This document shows, piece after piece, positions 16,223-23,202 of a stretch of 33,644 nt of DNA; positions within the stretch are counted from its first letter, which is position 1; every line of letters starts with the position of its first letter. A model generated the notes under the pieces. It was not told where the DNA came from. It did no database searches and saw nothing but the letters and a program-made list of their open reading frames with translations. Source of the DNA: Stercoripulliclostridium_A sp045535235. Its GTDB lineage: Bacteria; Bacillota; Clostridia; Christensenellales; DTU072. Both the position numbers and the translations under genes were made by a program. The stretch is from NCBI GenBank assembly GCA_045535235.1, contig JAZSLG010000136.1, positions 1 through 33,644 of the forward strand, read 5' to 3'.

Positions 16223-16768
16223 GTGAAACGTTTCTCTTCAAAAAAAATAGCGCTTGCTGGAATTTCTTCGGCAATAGCGCTTATTGCAGTCATACTGTCC
16301 TTTTATCTACCCAATTTGAGCATGTCTTTCAACTTGCTCGCAACCGTTGGGATAATGTTACCGCTTACGCAAAAATACTATCGTGAAGCAATATTGTCTT
16401 ACGTGGCTGTTTGTGCGTTGGGCGGTATTTTTGCTAATATACATATATTACCTTTTGTTTTGGTTGGTGGTTTTTATACTATAGTTACCATCGTGATGGA
16501 CGATCATAAAGAGAAGGTCAAGTGGTATATATCTTACCCTATAAAAGTGGTTTATGCTTGTTTTGTCTTCTTTGTTTTGTATTATTTAACCGATATATTC
16601 TTCGTTAACTTTTCTGCATTAAATATTTCCACCGATAACAAAGCCCTTCTTTACGTCATATTAAATCTTATTTTCGTTGCAGTTTTTATTATTTACGATG
16701 CTTTGCTTTTGTGGGGATATCATTGGGCTATTCCGCAAGTGGAGCGTATTACCAAAAACATGAAATAG
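16223..16768 (+). CDS. Polytopic membrane protein, possibly ECF-transporter S-component-like
   Basis: A 181-aa integral membrane protein with about five hydrophobic segments (near 9-30, 36-48, 55-72, 75-92, 105-130, 142-165). The opening 'SSKKIALAGISSAIALIAVILSFYLP' resembles substrate-binding S components of ECF vitamin transporters, but I cannot identify a substrate and no ECF ATPases are present here. The start is a GTG directly after the upstream stop, with no ATG nearby and only AAGG touching it, so coupling is probable. Its TAG stop lies within the ATAGACTTTG edge of a repeat-like inverted repeat. Confidence 0.5.
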   Translation: MKRFSSKKIALAGISSAIALIAVILSFYLPNLSMSFNLLATVGIMLPLTQKYYREAILSYVAVCALGGIFANIHILPFVLVGGFYTIVTIVMDDHKEKVKWYISYPIKVVYACFVFFVLYYLTDIFFVNFSALNISTDNKALLYVILNLIFVAVFIIYDALLLWGYHWAIPQVERITKNMK

Positions 16769-16837
16769 ACTTTGCCTTTTGGCGACCTGTCTAAAAGCAA
16801 AGCTTTTCCGTCACGTCTTACCCAAAAACCAAAGTCT
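16764..16837. repeat. Inverted repeat related to the fold-back repeats at the window's right end
   Basis: Arms GACTTTGCCTTTTGG (16768-16782) and CCAAAAACCAAAGTC (16823-16837) pair over 13 of 15 positions; a second hairpin AAAAGC/GCTTTT (16793-16798, 16803-16808) lies inside. The left edge ATAGACTTTG...TTTTGGCGAC recurs at about 33576-33595, and GTCTTAC recurs in the right-end units. It overlaps the stop codon of the membrane-protein gene. Confidence 0.55.
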
Positions 16838-16877
16838 TTAAGTGGTCTAACACAATTTACAGTAATCAGTCATAAGA

Positions 16878-17042
16878 TTACGTTTCCGTAAAACCTAGCG
16901 AATTACTATTTCCGCAACCTCCGCAACATAAAACGATTAGCAGTAGGGCAAGGCATTGGTTGTTACCACAAAGTCCTTCGTCACCGCAACCTCCACAGCA
17001 TAAAACTATAAGCAATAAAGCGAGCGTACTATTTCCAAACAT
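16878..17042 (-). CDS. Small Cys-rich hydrophobic protein with an internal duplication
   Basis: A 54-aa open frame. It starts MFGNST and contains LALLLIVLCCGGCG twice, exactly repeated, at 7-20 and 31-44, joined by DEGLCGNNQC and ending NSNSLGFTET. The ATG has a near-perfect GGAGGT (17052-17047) at ideal spacing, which argues strongly that it is real. The two repeats use different codons for the same residues (TTA-TTG-CTT versus CTA-CTG-CTA for LLL), so the duplication is old and selected on protein level. Each hydrophobic block is 8 residues, short for a full membrane span; the CC-GG-C cluster could bind metal, form disulfides or insert in a membrane. It is divergent from an ArsR-type regulator. 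Family unknown. Confidence 0.75.
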   Translation of the reverse strand: MFGNSTLALLLIVLCCGGCGDEGLCGNNQCLALLLIVLCCGGCGNSNSLGFTET

Positions 17043-17058
17043 ATTTACCTCCGACAAA

Positions 17059-17074
17059 TAAAGTGGTTACTTTA
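17059..17074. promoter_or_regulatory. Perfect inverted repeat, candidate ArsR-type operator
   Basis: TAAAGT-GGTT-ACTTTA, a perfect 6-4-6 palindrome. It lies between the small Cys-rich gene and the ArsR-like gene. A minus-strand promoter TTGTAA (17105-17100), 18 bp, CATATT (17081-17076) would start transcription near 17069, inside this palindrome. On the plus strand TATAAT (17109-17114) serves the regulator gene; its -35 is weak. Operator function is inferred. Confidence 0.5.
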
Positions 17075-17135
17075 CAATATGTCTTAACTTTCTATTTTGT
17101 TACAAATTTATAATCAAAGAAAAAAAGGATTTATT

Positions 17136-17498
17136 ATGGATTCTTTGCTCGTTGATATTGAAACTTTGTCTACTATACAACATTATTTGCCCTCTAACGC
17201 GGATCTAGCGGATATGGCGAATTTCTTTTCTGTTTTCGGTGACGTAACTCGCCTTAAAATGCTTTCCGCATTATCGGTAGACGAGCTTTGTGTAAGCGAT
17301 ATTTCTACTATTTTAGACCTTAACCAAACCACAGTTTCGCATCAGTTAAAAATACTTCGTGACGCAGGTATGGTGTCGTTCAGGCGAGAGGGGAAGGTTA
17401 TTTATTACCGCATAATAAATAAGTTTGTGCAAGAAGTTATGCTAATGGGAGCAAGTTATATTTGCGAGATTTTAACGCCGAGAAATAGGGCAGTGTGA
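17136..17498 (+). CDS. ArsR/SmtB-family winged-helix regulator
   Basis: A 120-aa transcription factor. The ATG at 17136 follows AAAGGAT at normal spacing and is preferred to an upstream TTG at 17097. The winged helix reads 'MANFFSVFGDVTRLKMLSALSVDELCVSDISTILDLNQTTVSHQLKILRDAGMVSFRREGKVIYYRI', a textbook ArsR domain. In metal-sensing members the helix carries ELCVCD; here it is ELCVSD, so only one cysteine of that site remains and the inducer may not be a metal. A typical member represses its own and an adjacent gene; the divergent Cys-rich small gene is the obvious target. Confidence 0.88.
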   Translation: MDSLLVDIETLSTIQHYLPSNADLADMANFFSVFGDVTRLKMLSALSVDELCVSDISTILDLNQTTVSHQLKILRDAGMVSFRREGKVIYYRIINKFVQEVMLMGASYICEILTPRNRAV

Positions 17499-17509
17499 AA
17501 TATTGACTA

Positions 17510-17538
17510 TTGACACGCACGCGTGCGTGTAGTAAAAT
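17510..17538 (+). promoter_or_regulatory. ung promoter with 18-bp palindrome in the spacer
   Basis: TTGACA (17510-17515), 17-bp spacer, TAAAAT (17533-17538). The predicted start (17545) is the A of the ung ATG, so the mRNA should be leaderless. A perfect 18-bp palindrome, ACACGCACGCGTGCGTGT (17513-17530), overlaps the -35 and fills most of the spacer, a position suited to a repressor site. Confidence 0.75.
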
Positions 17539-17544
17539 ATAACC

Positions 17545-18219
17545 ATGGTTAACCTAGGAAACGATTGGGATATTATCCTTAAAGACGTGTTTGAAAGTGA
17601 GGAATATCACAATTTGAGAACTTTTTTAATTGACGAATATCGTAATCGTGTTATTTATCCCGATATGCACGATATTTTTAACGCGCTAAAAACTACGGCT
17701 TGCAAGGAAGTTAAAGTGGTTATATTAGGACAAGATCCGTACCACAACCCGGGGGAGGCGCACGGCATGTGTTTTTCTGTTAAGCCGGGCGTTAAAATTC
17801 CACCCTCTTTAATGAATATTTATAAGGAATTAAATTCTGATTTGGGTACCTTCGTGCCTAATAACGGATATCTCGTTGATTGGGCGAAGCAAGGAGTTTT
17901 GCTCCTTAACACCGTTTTGACGGTTAGGAAAAACGCCCCTCTTTCTCACAAAGGAAAGGGGTGGGAACTAGTAACCGACGGCGTTATAAAAGCGCTCAAC
18001 GATAGGGAAGACCCGGTAATTTTCTTGTTGTGGGGGTCTCCTGCACGAGCTAAAAAGGTTCTTATTACAAATCCTAGACATTATATTTTGGAAACCGTAC
18101 ATCCGTCGCCGTTATCTGCATACAACGGCTTTTTCGGGTGTAAACATTTTTCCAAAGCAAACGCAATATTAACCCAAATGGGCAAAAAACCCATTGATTG
18201 GCAAATAAAAAATATTTAA
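17545..18219 (+). CDS. ung: Uracil-DNA glycosylase
   Basis: A 224-aa family-1 uracil-DNA glycosylase that removes uracil from DNA to start base excision repair. GQDPYH at 62-67 contains the catalytic D64 (water activation), and HPSPLS at 186-191 is the minor-groove intercalation loop with H186. 'GEAHGMCFSV' and 'LLLNTVLTV' are also standard. Length is normal. No Shine-Dalgarno precedes the ATG, consistent with leaderless initiation from the promoter just upstream. It is followed nine bases later by nadE. Confidence 0.97.
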   Translation: MVNLGNDWDIILKDVFESEEYHNLRTFLIDEYRNRVIYPDMHDIFNALKTTACKEVKVVILGQDPYHNPGEAHGMCFSVKPGVKIPPSLMNIYKELNSDLGTFVPNNGYLVDWAKQGVLLLNTVLTVRKNAPLSHKGKGWELVTDGVIKALNDREDPVIFLLWGSPARAKKVLITNPRHYILETVHPSPLSAYNGFFGCKHFSKANAILTQMGKKPIDWQIKNI

Positions 18220-18228
18220 GGAGTCACT

Positions 18229-18957
18229 ATGGATTACGAGAAAGTAGTAATGTCACGCGTAAGGTGGATAAAGGATTTACTCGCAGAGAGTGGCGCAAAA
18301 GGTGTCGTTCTTGGAATGAGTGGCGGAAAAGATTCCGTTTTAGTGGGTATCCTTTGCCGTATGGCAACGCCAAATGTAACTGGTATAATAATGCCTTGTC
18401 AATCCAAACGAAACTATGGTGAGGACCGCGAACACGGATTGTTGGTTTGCGAGCAGTACGATATTAAAGTATTGGAAGCCGATTTGACACCCGTTAAAGA
18501 GGCTATGGAAAGGGTGCTTGAACCACTTGACGAGTCGCAAACACCCATGGCTTATGCCAACGTTAATCCTCGTTTACGCATGATAACCTTATATAACTAC
18601 GCCCAACGCAAGGGATACTTGGTTGCCGGTACTGGTAATCGCTCCGAAATTACCATGGGATACTTCACCAAATGGGGGGACGGCGCTTGTGACTTTAATC
18701 CAATAGGCGACCTTACCGCAACCGAGGTTTTGGAGCTACTATATTATTTGGATTGTCCCAGATGTATAGTGGAAAAAGCACCCTCAGCCGGATTGTTTGA
18801 GGGACAAACCGATGAACAAGACATGGGAATAACCTACAAAGATTTGGATACCTATCTTTTGACCGGTGACGCTACTAAAGAAGTAAGGGAAAAAGTAGAA
18901 AATACAAAAAGACGCACCGAGCATAAACGTGCTATGGGAAGGGTATTTCCTAAATAA
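18229..18957 (+). CDS. nadE: NH3-dependent NAD+ synthetase
   Basis: A 242-aa N-type ATP pyrophosphatase making NAD+ from nicotinate adenine dinucleotide, ammonia and ATP. The PP-loop SGGKDS is at 31-36. 'ANVNPRLRMITLYNYAQRKGYLVAGTGNRSEITMGYFTKWGDGACDFNPI' contains the classic ATP/NaAD-binding blocks, and 'KAPSAGLFEGQTDEQDMG' the substrate loop. It lacks the glutaminase domain of the long form, so it depends on free ammonia. Ribosome binding site AAGGAG. Co-transcribed with ung; its product supplies NAD for the hydrogenase encoded next door, though that link is only suggestive. Confidence 0.95.
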   Translation: MDYEKVVMSRVRWIKDLLAESGAKGVVLGMSGGKDSVLVGILCRMATPNVTGIIMPCQSKRNYGEDREHGLLVCEQYDIKVLEADLTPVKEAMERVLEPLDESQTPMAYANVNPRLRMITLYNYAQRKGYLVAGTGNRSEITMGYFTKWGDGACDFNPIGDLTATEVLELLYYLDCPRCIVEKAPSAGLFEGQTDEQDMGITYKDLDTYLLTGDATKEVREKVENTKRRTEHKRAMGRVFPK

Positions 18958-18998
18958 ACTAAATTAAAAGCAAAAATTTATTTTTTAGAGAGGATAAA

Positions 18999-19355
18999 AT
19001 GAAACTCAAAAACATTGTTGAACTTTTGAACGCTAAAGTTTACTGCGGTGAAGACCAATTCGACATGGAATTAGTCTCAGCTTGTGCTTCCGATATGATG
19101 AGCGACGTACTTGCTTTCGTAAAGGACCAAGCATTACTAATTTCGGGACTATGCAATCCGCAAGTTGTTCGTACTGCAGATATGATGGATATCAAGTGCA
19201 TCGTTCTTGTACGTGGCAAGGTACCCACCAGTGATATGATAGCAATAGCAAAGCAAAAGGGTATTGCTATAATATCCAGCGACTATCGTATGTACTCGGC
19301 CTGCGGAGTGCTTTACAAGAACGGACTCATAGCCGGCGACCAAGAAACGGTATGA
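18999..19355 (+). CDS. DRTGG-domain protein 1 of the hydrogenase locus
   Basis: A 118-aa small protein of the DRTGG/HPr-kinase-N-like type: 'MKLKNIVELLNAKVYCGEDQFDMELVSACASDMMSDVLAFVKDQALLISGL' and 'MMDIKCIVLVRGKVPTSDMIAIAKQKGIAIISS' are characteristic. Such domains sit next to CBS or kinase domains in other proteins and are thought to be ligand-sensing or regulatory. No kinase motif is present. Ribosome binding site AGAGGA. Its stop overlaps the next start (ATGA), so it is translationally coupled to the anti-sigma-factor-like ATPase. Confidence 0.75.
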   Translation: MKLKNIVELLNAKVYCGEDQFDMELVSACASDMMSDVLAFVKDQALLISGLCNPQVVRTADMMDIKCIVLVRGKVPTSDMIAIAKQKGIAIISSDYRMYSACGVLYKNGLIAGDQETV

Positions 19356-19774
19356 GTGAAGCGTTACATTTAGAGTTTGAAGTAGCGGGCAACAATTTCG
19401 TGTCGGCGGGCGGAGCTTCGGACGAAGTCAAAAAGACTTTGAAGATGTTAGGCGTAAGCACTGCCTCCATTAGAAAGGTTGCAATTGCTATGTACGAGGG
19501 TGAAATCAACATGGTTATCCACGCAGGCGGTGGTAGAGCCATAGTTGATATTTATCGCGATAAAATAGTTATCGTACTACAAGATAACGGCCCCGGTATC
19601 CCAAATATTGAACTTGCATTAACGGAGGGTTACTCCACTGCCACCGATTCCATACGTGACCTTGGATTTGGCGCAGGCATGGGACTACCAAACATGAAAA
19701 AATACACCGACGATTTTAAGATAGAGAGTGAAGTAGGTAAGGGAACCACCGTTACTATGGTCGTTAACTTTTAA
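19352..19774 (+). CDS. Anti-sigma-factor-like (RsbW/GHKL) ATPase
   Basis: A 140-aa GHKL ATPase of the serine-kinase/anti-sigma type. The N box is 'AIAMYEGEINMVIHAGG' (E and N positions kept), the G1 box DNGPGIP and the G2 box 'GFGAGMGLPNMKKYTD'. There is no phospho-acceptor or membrane domain. RsbW-type proteins bind and phosphorylate STAS partners or hold sigma factors; no STAS gene is present here. It lies between the DRTGG protein and the sensory hydrogenase-like protein and probably acts downstream of the latter. Confidence 0.85.
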   Translation: MSEALHLEFEVAGNNFVSAGGASDEVKKTLKMLGVSTASIRKVAIAMYEGEINMVIHAGGGRAIVDIYRDKIVIVLQDNGPGIPNIELALTEGYSTATDSIRDLGFGAGMGLPNMKKYTDDFKIESEVGKGTTVTMVVNF

Positions 19775-19790
19775 GATATAAGGAGTTATT

Positions 19791-21032
19791 ATGGATAAAA
19801 GTATCCACACGGTTATGCTTGACCGTGACAAATGTAAAGGATGTATATCTTGTATGAAACGATGCCCCACCGAGGCAATAAGAGTGCGTGGTGGTAAAGC
19901 TAGAGTTATATACGATAGGTGTATCGGTTGTGGAGAGTGCGTTAGAATGTGTCCTCATCAAGCCAAGTTGCCTATTTACGATAGCTTTGACAAGATATTC
20001 GACTACAAGTATAAAATAGCCGTACCTGCACCGTCATTATTTGGTCAGTTTAACAACCTAAAATCGGTTGATCTGATTTTAACGGGTTTATTGGAAATTG
20101 GATTTGACGACGTTTACGAAGTTGCAGTTGGCGCCGAGCTTATTAGTGAAAAAACGAGAGAATTACTGGAAAGCGGTAAACTTAAAAAGCCCATTATTTC
20201 TAGTGCTTGCCCTGCGGTAGTGGAGCTAATTTACATGCGTTACAAAGGATTAGCCGACCACGTTATAGACCTTGTTGCTCCTGCTGAGGTAGCTCTAAAA
20301 CTTGCTCGTGAGCAAGCAATTCAAAAGGGAATACCAGCAGAAGATATCGGCGTATTTTTTATCTCGCCCTGTCCCGCTAAGGGCTTTGCCCTTAAAAATC
20401 CGATAACGAGTGCAAAAGCAGTCGCCGACGGTGTTCTTTCCATTAGTGAAGTTTATTTCAAACTGCTTCCCGTATTGCCCAAAATTAAAGAAGTTAAAAA
20501 GCTATCCAAAACCGGTATGCTTGGACTCCGTTGGGCGGCTAGCGGTGGCGAATGTTTGGGAATAGATAACGATAAATATCTTGCCGCCGACGGCGTGGAA
20601 AACGTTATGAACGTATTAAGAGAAATGGAAAACGATGCTCTCTCTTACATAGATTTCGTAGAACTGGGCGCATGTACTTCCGGTTGTGTAGGCGGTGTTC
20701 TTAACGTGGAAAATCCCTTTGCGGCTCGTGCAAGATTACGCTCGTTTAGGCACAGATTGGAACCCATGAAAAACGCCCTTAACGTGAATGAATTCGACGA
20801 GGACTTTTTCCATTGGGACCACGAGCCGGAAGTTAAAGATATGTTCCGTCTTGACGAGGACTTTGGTTTAGCATTAAAGAAAATGAGGGAAATAGAAGAG
20901 GTCTACGCAGAGTTGCCTCAACTGGACTGCGGTCAATGTGGCGCGCCTAGTTGTCGTGCTTTTGCCGAAGACGTCGTTCTTGGCGAAACTACCATAGAAA
21001 AGTGTCAACAATTGAAAAATGAAAATAAATGA
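19791..21032 (+). CDS. [FeFe]-hydrogenase-like protein, sensory (group C/D type)
   Basis: A 413-aa protein. An N-terminal 2x[4Fe-4S] ferredoxin domain ('CKGCISCMKRCP' and 'CIGCGECVRMCP', about 15-55) precedes an H-cluster domain. Active-site motifs deviate from catalytic enzymes: L1 is SSACP (137-141; Ala in place of the proton-relay Cys of TSCCP), L2 is SPCPAK (192-197; Ser for Met) and L3 is ELGACTSGCVGG (291-302). The H-cluster ligand cysteines C140, C194, C295 and C299 are kept. The C-terminus is a Rnf/Acs-type FeS domain ('CGQCGAPSCRAFAEDVVLGETTIEKC', ~376-405), and no PAS domain follows, unlike HydS. Probably an H2/redox sensor rather than an H2 producer. Overlaps the next gene by 14 bases. 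Confidence 0.85.
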   Translation: MDKSIHTVMLDRDKCKGCISCMKRCPTEAIRVRGGKARVIYDRCIGCGECVRMCPHQAKLPIYDSFDKIFDYKYKIAVPAPSLFGQFNNLKSVDLILTGLLEIGFDDVYEVAVGAELISEKTRELLESGKLKKPIISSACPAVVELIYMRYKGLADHVIDLVAPAEVALKLAREQAIQKGIPAEDIGVFFISPCPAKGFALKNPITSAKAVADGVLSISEVYFKLLPVLPKIKEVKKLSKTGMLGLRWAASGGECLGIDNDKYLAADGVENVMNVLREMENDALSYIDFVELGACTSGCVGGVLNVENPFAARARLRSFRHRLEPMKNALNVNEFDEDFFHWDHEPEVKDMFRLDEDFGLALKKMREIEEVYAELPQLDCGQCGAPSCRAFAEDVVLGETTIEKCQQLKNENK

Positions 21033-21339
21033 TTTGATTAAAAATTTGAATGCAGATATTATCAATATCGCCGACGTCGATAGGGAAATAGAGGGCGGAT
21101 ATTGCGGAGATTTTCTTTCCGTCGTAATGGGTAAAGCTCCCGAAAACTCAGGTTGGTTTACCATTATGAATAACCAGAACGTGGCTGCTGTTGCAACGCT
21201 TACCGATGTGGGTGTCATAGTTTTGTGCGACGGCGTAAAGCCGGACCCATTGCTTGATAAAAAGGTTAGAGACTTCGAAATTAATTGTATTACTACCGCA
21301 CTTCCCGTTTTTGAAGCGGTAAAGAGGAGTGGGTTATAA
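21019..21339 (+). CDS. DRTGG-domain-like protein 2 of the hydrogenase locus
   Basis: A 106-aa small protein similar in design to the first DRTGG protein: 'MKINDLIKNLNADIINIADVDREIEGGYCGDFLSVVMGKAPENSGWFTIMNN' then 'TDVGVIVLCDGVKPDPLLDKKVRDFEINCITTALPVFEAVK'. It starts inside the end of the sensory-hydrogenase gene without a clear Shine-Dalgarno, so translation is probably coupled. No catalytic motif. Having two such proteins flank the hydrogenase-like sensor suggests they take part in its signal output. Confidence 0.7.
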   Translation: MKINDLIKNLNADIINIADVDREIEGGYCGDFLSVVMGKAPENSGWFTIMNNQNVAAVATLTDVGVIVLCDGVKPDPLLDKKVRDFEINCITTALPVFEAVKRSGL

Positions 21340-21340
21340 A

Positions 21341-22036
21341 ATGGCAAAATATCGCTACGATTTACATATTCACAGCGCGCTGTCTCCTTGTGCAGATGAC
21401 GATATGACTCCTGTAAATATCGTTGCCACTTGTAGCGCGTTAGGAATAGATATATTAGCGATAGCCGACCATAACGCAATAAAAAACGTGGAAGCCTCGT
21501 TGGAGGTAGGGGAAGCGCTAGGTATTACAGTCGTACCTGCTTTTGAATTGCAAACTAACGAAGATTTACATTTATTATGTCTTTTCCCGGATTTTGATAG
21601 GTTGCGCGCCTTCCACAAAAAGATTAATTTTACAAACCTTAAAAATAGAGAAGATATTTTTGGTAGGCAACTTGTTATTAACTCAGATGACGAAATAGTG
21701 GAGATAGAGGACAGTCTACTTTTAACTAGTGCCGAAATTAGTGAAAGCGAAGCTTACGCACTTGCTCTCCGCTACGGTGGGGTTTGCGTGCCAGCTCACG
21801 TTGATAGGGATTCTTTCGGAATGATAGCAATGCTAGGAGGAATACCTCCTTACTATCACGCCGTGGAATACTCTTGTGACGGCGATAACGCACACGAAGT
21901 AGACGATATTTTTATTTTGCACGATAGTGACGCACATACCCTAGATAGCATTGGGAAAGGGGTCCATTTTATAGATTTGGAAGAGCCTACGGCAGAAGCT
22001 CTTATTTCCTTTTTAATAAATAAAAGTAAAAAATAG
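21341..22036 (+). CDS. PHP-domain phosphoesterase
   Basis: A 231-aa PHP-family metal-dependent phosphoesterase. Metal-binding motifs occur in order: DLHIHSALSPC, IADHNAI, 'VVPAFELQT', CVPAHVDRD and HDSDAH. The ATG at 21341 is one base after the previous stop and is preferred to an in-frame GTG at 21329 that lies within the preceding gene; AGGAG at 21325-21329 may serve it. In context it could hydrolyse a signalling nucleotide or phosphorylated partner, but the substrate is not evident. It is the last gene before the hydC promoter. Confidence 0.88.
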   Translation: MAKYRYDLHIHSALSPCADDDMTPVNIVATCSALGIDILAIADHNAIKNVEASLEVGEALGITVVPAFELQTNEDLHLLCLFPDFDRLRAFHKKINFTNLKNREDIFGRQLVINSDDEIVEIEDSLLLTSAEISESEAYALALRYGGVCVPAHVDRDSFGMIAMLGGIPPYYHAVEYSCDGDNAHEVDDIFILHDSDAHTLDSIGKGVHFIDLEEPTAEALISFLINKSKK

Positions 22037-22066
22037 GAATTAGAAAACTTTGTTAAAAAAAAGTAT

Positions 22067-22094
22067 TTGCAAATTCGCGCGCGTATGTTATAAT
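22067..22094 (+). promoter_or_regulatory. hydC operon promoter flanked by CGCG inverted repeat
   Basis: TTGCAA (22067-22072), 16-bp spacer, TATAAT (22089-22094) preceded by TGT (extended -10). Perfect 9-bp arms TTCGCGCGC (22074-22082) and GCGCGCGAA (22113-22121) bracket the -10 and the predicted start (about 22101). The transcript's first bases, GCGCG, can pair with CGCGC (22114-22118) to make a 5'-terminal stem-loop. Confidence 0.75.
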
Positions 22095-22159
22095 TATTAT
22101 GCGCGTGCGTAAGCGCGCGAAATACAATATTACAATAATACATTTCTTTGGAGGAAATA

Positions 22160-22657
22160 ATGGCAAGAATTAAGTTAACAAAAGTTCCTTTTGCCGGCAC
22201 TCCCGAACAAGAGGCAGCTCTTAACGCTAAGTTAGAAGAGCTTAAATCTGTTCCCGGTGGATTAATGCCCGCATTACAGTTTGCTCAAGAGTTATACGGA
22301 TATCTTCCCATCGAAGTACAAACTAAGATTGCAGAAGCACTAAAAGTATCTCTTGAAGAAGTTTTTGGCGTAGCGACTTTCTACTCACAATTTACTTTGA
22401 GCCCCCGTGGACAATATCAAGTATCCGTATGTATGGGAACTGCTTGTTACGTTAAAGGCGCTGGTGACCTCGTAGACGCTCTTAAAGCTAAGCTTGGTAT
22501 CGAGTCCGGTGAATGTACCGATGACGGTAAGTTCAGCCTTATCGAAACCAGATGTATCGGTTGCTGTGGTTTGGCTCCCGTTATGACCGTAAACTCCAAC
22601 GTATACGGCAAGGTAACTACCAATCAATTAGACGGCATCGTTTCCGAGTATAAATAA
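22160..22657 (+). CDS. hydC: NADH-dependent [FeFe]-hydrogenase subunit C (NuoE-like)
   Basis: A 165-aa thioredoxin-like [2Fe-2S] protein homologous to complex I NuoE. Cluster ligands follow the family pattern: C91-x4-C96 ('CMGTAC') and C132-x3-C136 ('CIGCC'). The N-terminal helical part 'LMPALQFAQELYGYLPIEVQTKIAEAL... GVATFYSQF' is typical. The ATG at 22160 sits after GGAGG (22150-22154) and is chosen over an in-frame TTG. In trimeric HydABC this subunit belongs to the NADH-side electron module with HydB. First gene of the hydrogenase transcript. Confidence 0.93.
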   Translation: MARIKLTKVPFAGTPEQEAALNAKLEELKSVPGGLMPALQFAQELYGYLPIEVQTKIAEALKVSLEEVFGVATFYSQFTLSPRGQYQVSVCMGTACYVKGAGDLVDALKAKLGIESGECTDDGKFSLIETRCIGCCGLAPVMTVNSNVYGKVTTNQLDGIVSEYK

Positions 22658-22659
22658 TA

Positions 22660-23202
22660 ATGAGAGAACTTGCCCTTCACGTTCTTGATATTGCCGAAAA
22701 TTCCGTTAAGGCTAACGCAACGTTGGTTACGGTGGAAATACTGGCAAAGGATAACGTTTTAACCATAAGAATTAGTGACGACGGCAAGGGGATGAGCGAG
22801 GATTTTTTGTCCCGAGTAACCGACCCTTTTACTACTACTAGAACGACTAGAAAAGTGGGAATGGGAATACCTCTATTAAAGCAGGCGGCGGAAACGGGTG
22901 GCGGTACCTTTGAAATAAAGTCGCAAGTGGGAGTGGGAACGGTAGTAACCTCCACTTTTCAATTGGACGATATAGATAGAATGCCACTTGGTGATATTGC
23001 CGAAACCGCAACGACGCTACTATATCCTTACTGCGATTTCAAGTGGATATACCAAGTAGAGGATAGGGAATTCGTATTTGATACTAGGGAAGTTAAAAGG
23101 GAACTAGAGGGAATACCGATAGATAGCCCGGAAATTATCGCTTTTCTCAAATCAATGCTAAAAGAAAACATCGAAAGTATAAACGGAGGTATAATTATAT
23201 GA
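22660..23202 (+). CDS. GHKL-type ATPase within the hydrogenase operon
   Basis: A 180-aa soluble ATP-binding protein with a histidine-kinase-like ATPase fold: N box 'HVLDIAENSVKANAT', G1 DDGKGM, 'PFTTTRTTRKVGMGIPLLKQAA' for G2, and GVGTVV. It has no dimerisation/phospho-acceptor helix and no sensor domain, so it is not a complete histidine kinase. The C-terminal 70 residues are unassigned. It begins two bases after hydC and overlaps the next gene by ATGA. Genes like this commonly accompany HydABC in Clostridia; their role is not established. Confidence 0.82.
   Translation: MRELALHVLDIAENSVKANATLVTVEILAKDNVLTIRISDDGKGMSEDFLSRVTDPFTTTRTTRKVGMGIPLLKQAAETGGGTFEIKSQVGVGTVVTSTFQLDDIDRMPLGDIAETATTLLYPYCDFKWIYQVEDREFVFDTREVKRELEGIPIDSPEIIAFLKSMLKENIESINGGIII

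Noticed and set aside
17513..17530. ACACGCACGCGTGCGTGT as terminator of the ArsR-like gene
   Set aside because: No T-run follows and it lies precisely between the -35 and -10 of ung.
18340..18540. 66-codon minus-strand frame inside nadE
   Set aside because: It is fully antisense to a well-conserved gene, with no ribosome binding site.
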